A stretch of 15,423 nt of DNA from Bacillota bacterium (lineage in GTDB: Bacteria; Bacillota; Clostridia; Saccharofermentanales; Fastidiosipilaceae). A model generated the notes under the pieces. It was not told where the DNA came from. It worked only from the letters and a program-made list of their open reading frames with translations, and did no database searches. A program made the translations under genes and the position numbers. Below, one piece after another: positions 7,092-12,507 of the stretch (its first letter is position 1; each line of letters starts with the position of its first letter). Where the stretch lies: positions 1-15,423 of the forward strand of contig JAEWGS010000022.1 of assembly GCA_023388205.1 (NCBI GenBank), given 5' to 3'.

Positions 7092-7985
7092 ATGGGTGAA
7101 ACGAGAGATCAAAAGTCGCTTGAAAGGGAAAGGACGCCAAATAGGAATCAAACAGCTTGTCCGATACGTTGGATTGCGTCCGATATTGATGGGACCCTTT
7201 TGGATCCAGAGATAGGCCTCGGTGAAAATCTTGTGCAGCGCTTCCAAGAAAGCCTTCGAGCCCTCAAGCAAAGGGATCCTCAACTTGGCTTTTCTCTCGT
7301 TTCAGGCAGACCCTCTTTTGCTATTTATAAGTACGCGGAAAAGCTGGGGCTGAGCACGCCGATTCTCGCCTGCAACGGTGCGATTCTTGAAGATCAGGGC
7401 AGGCGCGTTTTCGAGGAAAGTTTTGACATCACTGGGATATGGCATTTCCTCGAAGCGGTGGCGCAAGATGGGCACACGGTGCTCCTTTATGCGGGCGACA
7501 CAGAATACTGTCTCCAAGAAACTGAGTGGGTCCAGCTGAGGCGAGCAAAAGGGGCAGCTTATCCTGTGTTTGACCGAGAGGCTTTGGGGCGCTTGGGGAA
7601 ACAGATCATCAAAGTCAATTTGTTTGCAAAGCCAGAGGATGATCACGGCATATCGGATTATTTGGGCATTTTAGAGCGGCTCGAGGATCAATTTAGCATT
7701 GCCTATTATGGGATCTTGGGTTGTGAAATCGTTTCAGTGCAGGCCAACAAAGGACAGGGCGTTTTCCATTTAGCAAAGTACTTGAATTTGAAGCCTGAAG
7801 AAATCTTGGTCATTGGCGATAACAGCAATGATATTCCGATGTTTCAAAGAGCTAAATACTCTGTCGCCGTGAATAATGCGAGTGATGCACTTAAAGAACA
7901 AGCGAGCTACGTCGCCCAAGGCCGTGCGATTTATGGCGTGATTGAAGCGATGGATTTAATCAGACAAGGTTTTTGTTTTGAGTGA
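7092..7985 (+). CDS. HAD-superfamily phosphatase, Cof/YidA-like
   Basis: A 297-residue HAD hydrolase of the C2-capped Cof type; relatives dephosphorylate sugar phosphates, phosphorylated vitamins or nucleotides in the cytoplasm. Motif I is SDIDGTLLD, with nucleophile Asp31 and acid/base Asp33. Motif II is the Ser of LVSGRP. The motif III lysine is probably in IIKVNLFA. Motif IV is GDNSNDIPMF (Asp243, Asp247) for the magnesium ion. About 25 polar, charged residues precede motif I, longer than the usual 5-10; no in-frame start codon with a ribosome site is present closer in. The ATG at 7092 has AAGGTGA just upstream, while an in-frame TTG at 7044 lies within the terminator hairpin. The isomerase-like gene follows after 19 bases. 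In this setting the substrate could be a sugar phosphate from the imported compound; that is inference. Confidence 0.9.
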   Translation: MGETRDQKSLERERTPNRNQTACPIRWIASDIDGTLLDPEIGLGENLVQRFQESLRALKQRDPQLGFSLVSGRPSFAIYKYAEKLGLSTPILACNGAILEDQGRRVFEESFDITGIWHFLEAVAQDGHTVLLYAGDTEYCLQETEWVQLRRAKGAAYPVFDREALGRLGKQIIKVNLFAKPEDDHGISDYLGILERLEDQFSIAYYGILGCEIVSVQANKGQGVFHLAKYLNLKPEEILVIGDNSNDIPMFQRAKYSVAVNNASDALKEQASYVAQGRAIYGVIEAMDLIRQGFCFE

Positions 7986-8004
7986 GGGGAAGGTTGAGGA
8001 GAAG

Positions 8005-8970
8005 ATGGAACTTTGTACGTCGAGTAACATTTTATTTGAACGAAGCTCCGGCGATTATGTCAAGGTCGAAAAGAGCTTGGCCTATATCGCAAAGGCGGGC
8101 TATCGCTTTGTCGACTTTTGCTTCGTCGATCAGGTCTTCACACCGCTGCCGTCTCCTTTTTTGACAGAAAATTGGGAGGCTTGGGTCAAAGAGATTCGAA
8201 AACGAGCGGATTCCTTGGGGCTTCAGATCGCTCAATGCCACCTGCCGATTCGGGATTTTTGTGCGAAAAAGACGCACCCCCGAGATACCGAAGAAACGAT
8301 GCGCCGCGCGATAGAGGCCTGTTCTATTTTGGGCGTCCGAGTCGGTGTTTTGCATCCCTCGACTTATATATCGGATCGGGCTCAGGCCTTGCTTGAAAAG
8401 AAAAAGAAATTTGAGCTTTCTGCATCTGCAGCTGACCTTGCTGAGATGGAAGAAGCCCTGTCGAGGCAGATTAGGGAAGACTCTTTGGAGAAAAATGTCG
8501 CATACTTCAAGGCCCTTTCGCACTTCGCGCGCCGCTTTGATCTCGACTTAGCCATTGAAAATATGTGGGGGGAAGCAGAGTCCCATATCAAACGCTACTG
8601 TGTGCGGCCCGACGAACTGATTGAGCTCATTGATACGCTTGACGAGGCGCATGTCGGCATCTGTTGGGATACGATGCATGGGAGCTATGAACAATTGGAT
8701 CAGCGCGAAGTGCTCCACCAAATTTCAGATCGTTTGTTGGCCTTGCACATCTCAGATGAGTGGGGAAAAAACTATATTCATCGCCTACCTTATACGGGGC
8801 GCTGCGCCTGGTCAGAGGTGCTAGATGGACTTCGGGAGATCGGATTTGATGGGCTTTTTGATTTCGAACTTCAACACTATCTTCTGGATCGACCTGAGTC
8901 TGATTGGGATAAGGCTTTGAGACAAAGTTATGAGCTGGGATCCTTGATGATTCAAAGGATCAAAGGGTGA
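8005..8970 (+). CDS. Sugar phosphate isomerase/epimerase-like TIM-barrel protein
   Basis: A 321-residue protein of the xylose isomerase-like / AP endonuclease 2 barrel superfamily, whose members isomerise or epimerise sugars and polyol intermediates using a divalent metal. Candidate metal ligands fall in the expected order: His79 (CHLP), His117 (VLHPS), Glu185 (LAIENMWG), Asp222 and His225 (CWDTMHGSY), His248 (LHISDEWG) and Glu288 (FDFELQ). YTGRCAWSEVLDGLREIGFDG near the C-terminus is also usual for the family. The ATG at 8005 is chosen because TTGAGGAG lies just before it; an in-frame TTG at 7978 overlaps the HAD gene. It is likely cotranscribed with the HAD gene. True DNA-repair endonuclease IV is unlikely because its signature motifs are missing. 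The exact sugar is unknown. Confidence 0.87.
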   Translation: MELCTSSNILFERSSGDYVKVEKSLAYIAKAGYRFVDFCFVDQVFTPLPSPFLTENWEAWVKEIRKRADSLGLQIAQCHLPIRDFCAKKTHPRDTEETMRRAIEACSILGVRVGVLHPSTYISDRAQALLEKKKKFELSASAADLAEMEEALSRQIREDSLEKNVAYFKALSHFARRFDLDLAIENMWGEAESHIKRYCVRPDELIELIDTLDEAHVGICWDTMHGSYEQLDQREVLHQISDRLLALHISDEWGKNYIHRLPYTGRCAWSEVLDGLREIGFDGLFDFELQHYLLDRPESDWDKALRQSYELGSLMIQRIKG

Positions 8971-9046
8971 GACTGGCAAGGTAAGAGGGGGACGCTTGAA
9001 CTTCGATCTAAGGGGCCACATTTTCTGAGCTCATTACCTCGCTTGC

Positions 9047-9084
9047 CTAAAAAGCGCCCTGCGAAACCTTATCGCAGGGCGCTT
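9047..9084 (-). terminator. Perfect hairpin, intrinsic terminator on the minus strand
   Basis: AAGCGCCCTGCGA (9052-9064) and TCGCAGGGCGCTT (9072-9084) pair perfectly over 13 bp with a 7-base loop. Read on the minus strand the stem ends in CTTTTTAGG, a normal terminator tail. On the + strand no T run follows. It therefore points to transcription coming from the right on the minus strand, where no intact gene now exists. It may still block + strand read-through in part. Confidence 0.7.
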
Positions 9085-9086
9085 CC

Positions 9087-9200
9087 TCATAGGCGAGCGC
9101 CATCAAAAGTGAGGCTACAGATATTTAATGAACGCTCGATCAAGCTTTTGTACTCGTCTCCAAAATCAGCAAGGGCGTTTACAATGCCGCAGCTCAGCGG
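9087..9200 (-). pseudogene. Possible 3' remnant of a lost minus-strand gene
   Basis: On the minus strand, 37 codons are open between an in-frame TGA (9201-9203) and a TGA at 9087-9089. They contain NALADFGDEYKSLIERSL and end FDGARL, which has the balance of a real protein C-terminus. There is no ATG start and no ribosome site, and the stop lies two bases before the minus-strand terminator hairpin, exactly as expected for the end of a gene. Upstream, other frames carry further short stretches (for example SSSEITFDR) interrupted by stops, consistent with frameshift decay. I cannot name the parent family. A chance open frame is possible. Confidence 0.35.
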
Positions 9201-9242
9201 TCAAAGGTGATCTCACTCGAGCTTGTCGTTAAGCAACTTTTC

Positions 9243-9271
9243 TTGAAGATGAGCCGTTTTGAGCTTAGAAT
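9243..9271 (+). promoter_or_regulatory. Promoter of the membrane-protein gene
   Basis: TTGAAG (9243-9248) and TAGAAT (9266-9271) have a 17-base spacer, a good housekeeping match. Transcription would begin near 9278, giving a leader of only about 24 bases. Confidence 0.5.
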
Positions 9272-9301
9272 TCATTCAAATCGTGCTAGAAAGTTCTCCA
9301 G

Positions 9302-9844
9302 ATGAAAAAGAATCAGCAAACGAACTTAGTAAACCCGAGTAAGTTAAGTGCTCAAGAAATAAGACCCATTCAGCTTCCCAAAAGTTCCCAGGTCAAGTCT
9401 TATAGGAAGAGAATGCTGATTTATTTTTTATGCCCGATTGTTAATGCTTTGTCGTTTAATCTTTTGGTAGTATTGTTGGCTCCGTTTTTAACAGAACCAC
9501 GCGATGGATTGATTCTAATGATTTCACCACCTTATTTACTGTACCTCGTGTTACCTAAATGCCTTTTGTGCATCGGTTTATTTGAAAGCTTTAAGAAGCA
9601 TAATATCAAGACCATTTTCATCATGAATCTATCCATTTATCTGAGCCTTGCAATCAGTTATGCTTTGATTAATTTATGGACTGGTTTTGAATGGCAAGGG
9701 AGCTCATCGATGTACTTTTTACAAAGTTTTATTGAGTATGTCCAGCTAGCTCCTTTGCTGTTCTTGATCGGCTTTGGAACTGGCTGGCTCATGAAAAAAT
9801 TCTACCTGTATTTAGATGATCGTTTATTTAAACAACCCTTTTAA
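9302..9844 (+). CDS. Four-helix membrane protein of unknown function
   Basis: A 180-residue protein with a polar, basic N-terminal tail (1-37) and four hydrophobic segments at about 39-62, 70-94, 102-126 and 145-166, ending in a charged tail. The positive residues before the first helix (YRKR) and after the fourth (KK) suggest that both ends are in the cytoplasm. I do not recognise the family; the size resembles small integral membrane components of transporters but no motif supports that. Base use differs from its surroundings: 9421-9480 has 19 G/C in 60, against 33 in 60 for 10381-10440 in the next gene, hinting at acquisition by transfer. The ribosome site is weak (only AGAAAG about 8 bases upstream), but the promoter and the coherent hydrophobic pattern support a real gene. 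Confidence 0.7.
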   Translation: MKKNQQTNLVNPSKLSAQEIRPIQLPKSSQVKSYRKRMLIYFLCPIVNALSFNLLVVLLAPFLTEPRDGLILMISPPYLLYLVLPKCLLCIGLFESFKKHNIKTIFIMNLSIYLSLAISYALINLWTGFEWQGSSSMYFLQSFIEYVQLAPLLFLIGFGTGWLMKKFYLYLDDRLFKQPF

Positions 9845-9963
9845 CTAAATATAAATTTAGCTAGAGCTTGGCAACAGGCCATCATCGTAGCGTCGGTGAT
9901 TTTATTTTCAAAATTCTCAGCAGCTTGAGCTTTCGTCGTTGCGCCAAGGCTTTTGGTATGCAT
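9841..9963 (-). CDS. Possible 40-residue small ORF or gene remnant
   Basis: The minus strand carries an ATG-started frame of 40 codons whose stop (9841-9843) overlaps the stop of the convergent membrane-protein gene. It contains TTKAQAAENFENKITDAT and ends in a hydrophobic ALAKFIFS. The residue mix looks protein-like, but only a poor GAAG ribosome site lies upstream and no promoter is clear. It may be a small protein or the decayed end of a larger minus-strand gene, like the stretch at 9087-9200. I do not know a family. Confidence 0.3.
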   Translation of the reverse strand: MHTKSLGATTKAQAAENFENKITDATMMACCQALAKFIFS

Positions 9964-10102
9964 TTCAATCGATCTTCACGCGACTCCATGTTTCCATATC
10001 GAGCGCGAAGGGCAGATATGAAGATCCAATCGGTGTCTTAAGCGATGCGCGGCCTCGCTGCCTCGTATCGACGATAAAACGGTGAATTGATAAAAAAAGT
10101 TG

Positions 10103-10108
10103 TATAAT
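10103..10108 (+). promoter_or_regulatory. -10 box of the pgk-tpi fusion gene
   Basis: A perfect TATAAT lies 72 bases before the start codon. No good -35 is found at the normal distance; TTGATA at 10087-10092 is only 10 bases away, which is too close. Transcription would begin near 10115. Confidence 0.5.
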
Positions 10109-10137
10109 GACGCGGTATGTTGTTTTGAGGTGAAGCG

Positions 10138-10155
10138 ATGAGCGAAAGCCTCTGA
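10138..10155 (+). promoter_or_regulatory. Five-codon upstream ORF in the pgk-tpi leader
   Basis: ATG AGC GAA AGC CTC TGA, directly followed by TAA, is preceded by GAGGTGA (10127-10133) with 4-base spacing. The ribosome site is as good as that of the main gene, which starts 25 bases later. It could affect translation of the fusion gene, or be chance. Confidence 0.3.
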
Positions 10156-10180
10156 TAAACAAGAAGGTATGAGGTGTGAC

Positions 10181-12127
10181 ATGGCACAGATGCAGAAGAA
10201 AACGATTGATGACCTGCAGGTACAAGGAAAACGCGTCATTGTGCGCGTGGATTTTAATGTACCGCTGGACAAAGAGACAGGTAAGATCACGGACGACAAG
10301 CGTATTCAGGGCGCTTTGAAGACGATCAAAACCTTGGCAGATCGCGGTGCTCGCGTGATTTTGGTGAGCCACTTGGGCCGTCCGAAAAATGGTCCGGAAG
10401 ATAAGTTCTCGATGCGTCCCGCCGTGGAACGCCTGTCTGAGCTTTTGGGCAAAGAGGTTCAGCTGGCCAAAGACGTCATCGGTGAAGACGCCAAAGCGAA
10501 GGCTGCGGCGCTTAAAGATGGCGACGTCATGATGCTGGAGAATGTCCGCTTCCACAAAGAAGAAACCAAAAATGATCCTGTGTTCGCAGCTGAGCTTGCG
10601 TCTTTGGCGGAAATTTATGTCAACGATGCTTTTGGTACAGCGCACCGCGCACATGCATCGACCGCTGGCTTGGCGAACTACCTGCCCTCAGCGATTGGCT
10701 ATTTGATTCAGCGTGAAGTGGAGATCATGGGTCAAGCTTTGGAAAATCCCAAGCGTCCTTTTGTGGCTATTCTCGGTGGGGCTAAGGTTTCAGACAAAAT
10801 TTCGGTGATCGAAAATTTGATTGATAAAGTCGACACTTTGATTATTGGCGGCGGCATGTCCTATACCTTCCAGAAGGCTTTGGGCAAGGAAGTGGGCAAG
10901 AGCCTCTTGGAACTTGACAAGATCGACTTTGCGAAGTCTTTGTTGGAAAAGGCAAAGGAAAAAGGGGTTGAGTTATTACTCCCGATCGATACGGTTATCG
11001 CGCAAGAGTTTGCGGCAGATGCCCCTCATAAGACGATTGAGGCGGGCACCATCCCTGAGGATTGGGAAGGCTTGGATATCGGCGAAAAGACCATCGCTTT
11101 GTACGGTGAAAAGGTGAAAAACGCGGGGACCGTGGTTTGGAACGGACCGATGGGCGTCTTTGAATTTGATGCTTTCGCCAAAGGAACGCGCGGTGTCGCT
11201 CAGGCTATTTCTGAGTCGAATGCAGTGTCCATCATCGGTGGCGGCGACAGTGCTGCAGCGATCGAGAAACTCGGCTTTGCGGATCAGGTGACCCATATTT
11301 CCACGGGTGGCGGTGCTTCTTTGGAATTCTTAGAAGGGAAAGTGCTCCCGGGTATCGACATCGTGAATGATCTTGATCCTAAGCGTCAGATGGCTGCGGG
11401 GAACTGGAAGATGAATTTGGGTATCCCAGCCAAGGCGGCCGCTTATATTGAAGAATTGAAGACCAAGGTTTCGACCGTGAGTTCTGAAGTGGTTTGCGCG
11501 GTGCCCTTTACGGCACTTGATGCGGCGCTCAAGGCGGCTTCTGGCAGCAATATTAAGATTGCGGCGCAAAACTGCCACCACGAAGCTAAGGGGGCTTACA
11601 CGGGTGAAGTGTCTCCTGAGTGGCTGGCTCGGATGGAAGTGCCTTATGTGGTTTTGGGACATAGCGAGCGTCGCGCCTATAATGGTGAGACGGACGAAAC
11701 GGTGAATCAGAAGGTTTTGGCCTGCCTGAAGTGGGGCCGCCGTCCGATTATCTGCGTCGGCGAAAGCTTGGAACAAAGAGAAGCGGGTGAGACGCAAAAG
11801 GTGATTGAGACTCAGGTCCGCGCGGCTTTGGCCAATGTTCCGAGTGAAAAGCTCTTCTTGCTGACGATTGCTTATGAGCCGATTTGGGCGATTGGCACCG
11901 GAAAAACTGCGAGTGATGAGCAGGCAGAGGAAGTTTGTGCGCAGATTCGTCAGCTGCTCGAGGAACTTTATTGCGAGAAGTGCACAGCTGCCACGCGTAT
12001 TCTCTACGGGGGTTCAGTTAACGCTCAGAATGTGAAAGGCTTGTTTGCGCAGCCACATATCAATGGCGGCTTAGTGGGTGGTGCTTCGCTCAAAGCCGAT
12101 GAATTTGAAGTGATTTGCAAGGCCTAA
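10181..12127 (+). CDS. pgk/tpiA: Bifunctional phosphoglycerate kinase / triosephosphate isomerase fusion
   Basis: One 648-residue cytoplasmic polypeptide carries two glycolytic enzymes. Residues 1 to about 395 are phosphoglycerate kinase, which makes ATP and 3-phosphoglycerate from 1,3-bisphosphoglycerate: RVDFNVP (Arg22, Asp24, Asn26), SHLGRP, and the nucleotide loop GGGDSAAAIEKLG from 353. Residues 404-648 are triosephosphate isomerase: NWKMN with Lys410, LGHSERR with His494, YEPIWAIGTGK with Glu566, and the phosphate loops YGGSVN and GGLVGGASL. The spacing of the catalytic Lys, His and Glu fits free-standing enzymes, so both halves should be active. The linker is only about ten residues (DIVNDLDPKRQ). 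No stop, frameshift or ribosome site separates the halves. The ATG at 10181, with GAGGTG 4 bases before it, is preferred to one at 10169. A similar fusion is known in Thermotoga. No GAPDH or enolase gene is adjacent. Confidence 0.97.
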   Translation: MAQMQKKTIDDLQVQGKRVIVRVDFNVPLDKETGKITDDKRIQGALKTIKTLADRGARVILVSHLGRPKNGPEDKFSMRPAVERLSELLGKEVQLAKDVIGEDAKAKAAALKDGDVMMLENVRFHKEETKNDPVFAAELASLAEIYVNDAFGTAHRAHASTAGLANYLPSAIGYLIQREVEIMGQALENPKRPFVAILGGAKVSDKISVIENLIDKVDTLIIGGGMSYTFQKALGKEVGKSLLELDKIDFAKSLLEKAKEKGVELLLPIDTVIAQEFAADAPHKTIEAGTIPEDWEGLDIGEKTIALYGEKVKNAGTVVWNGPMGVFEFDAFAKGTRGVAQAISESNAVSIIGGGDSAAAIEKLGFADQVTHISTGGGASLEFLEGKVLPGIDIVNDLDPKRQMAAGNWKMNLGIPAKAAAYIEELKTKVSTVSSEVVCAVPFTALDAALKAASGSNIKIAAQNCHHEAKGAYTGEVSPEWLARMEVPYVVLGHSERRAYNGETDETVNQKVLACLKWGRRPIICVGESLEQREAGETQKVIETQVRAALANVPSEKLFLLTIAYEPIWAIGTGKTASDEQAEEVCAQIRQLLEELYCEKCTAATRILYGGSVNAQNVKGLFAQPHINGGLVGGASLKADEFEVICKA

Positions 12128-12268
12128 GTCGAGGATACCTGAAAAAAGGAGGTCTTTATTCCCTAGTTCTAATCAGAGCTTTTGGGAGCGAAAAAAAAGC
12201 GTTTGGACGTCCTTTCTTGACGCGACAAAAGATTAGCCTAAGCTAACTCTCATATTCAGTAAATTAAA

Positions 12269-12299
12269 GGGGCTTTCGCGATGCGAAAGCTCCTTTTTT
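12269..12299 (+). terminator. Intrinsic terminator of the pgk-tpi fusion gene
   Basis: GGGGCTTTCGC (12269-12279) pairs with GCGAAAGCTCC (12283-12293) over 11 bp with one G-U pair and a 3-base loop, followed by TTTTTT. It separates the glycolytic fusion gene from nifJ. Confidence 0.9.
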
Positions 12300-12334
12300 G
12301 TGCTTTGCTTCATAGATTTTGAGCGCTGGAGCTA

Positions 12335-12343
12335 TGGTATACT
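12335..12343 (+). promoter_or_regulatory. Extended -10 promoter of nifJ
   Basis: TGGTATACT fits the extended -10 pattern TGnTATAAT. A good -35 at 17 bases is missing, which is tolerated by extended -10 promoters; TTGAGC at 12319 is too close. Transcription would start near 12350, leaving a long leader. Confidence 0.5.
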
Positions 12344-12507
12344 TTGAAAGTATTTAATAGGTTTATTTCAGATTGTTTTGCGCTACGTTGAAGCGTGTTT
12401 TGACTGCTTTTTGATGTAGGCGGCAAAAGATTCGAAATAGAGCTGTGCCTTATGCGCGGTCAACCGATGTCATAAGAGAAAAATTTAATAAGAGTGAGGA
12501 GATCACA

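Larger units (their letters stand above)
8971..9301. other. Gene-free gap with minus-strand debris, a minus-strand terminator and a plus-strand promoter
   Basis: The + strand shows no gene between the isomerase-like gene and the membrane-protein gene. I see no clear + strand terminator for the upstream operon; the hairpin at 9052-9084 is followed on + by CCTCAT rather than T residues. The minus strand holds a protein-like open stretch ending in that hairpin. The right end holds the promoter of the next gene. Confidence 0.6.
9845..10180. other. Gap before the pgk-tpi fusion: small minus-strand ORF, then promoter and leader
   Basis: No + strand gene is visible. The left third is covered by the 40-codon minus-strand frame. 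CTAAAT (9845-9850) and ATTTAG (9855-9860) form a weak AT hairpin right after the membrane-protein gene, too weak to call a terminator. The right part holds the TATAAT box at 10103 and the leader of the fusion gene. Confidence 0.5.
12128..12507. other. Gap between the pgk-tpi fusion and nifJ: terminator, promoter, long leader
   Basis: The first 140 bases hold no gene; a GGAGG at about 12146 has no start codon after it. The terminator lies at 12269-12299, the extended -10 promoter at 12335-12343, and the rest is an untranslated leader of about 155 bases before nifJ. No riboswitch class was recognised. Confidence 0.6.

Noticed and set aside
8938..8962. GATCCTT / AAGGATC inverted repeat at the end of the isomerase-like gene
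   Set aside because: It lies within the coding region and has no T run after it, so it is not a terminator.
10169..10180. ATG at 10169 as start of the pgk-tpi fusion
   Set aside because: AAGAAGG lies only one base before it, too close, whereas GAGGTG has workable spacing to the ATG at 10181, which also gives a normal kinase N-terminus.
9965..10654. A 229-codon minus-strand frame overlapping the pgk-tpi fusion gene
   Set aside because: Most of it is antisense to the kinase domain, with a composition typical of a shadow frame and no ribosome site seen.
11370..11400. Programmed frameshift between kinase and isomerase, as reported for Thermotoga
   Set aside because: Both halves are in the same frame here, so no shift is needed.
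11390..12127. A separate tpiA gene starting at the ATG at 11390
   Set aside because: No ribosome binding site precedes it and the kinase frame runs straight into it with no stop.
12383..12463. A 26-residue open stretch on the minus strand in the nifJ leader (contains LYFESFAAYIKK)
   Set aside because: It reads somewhat like protein but has only a TTG start, no ribosome site and no terminator; chance is the simpler explanation.
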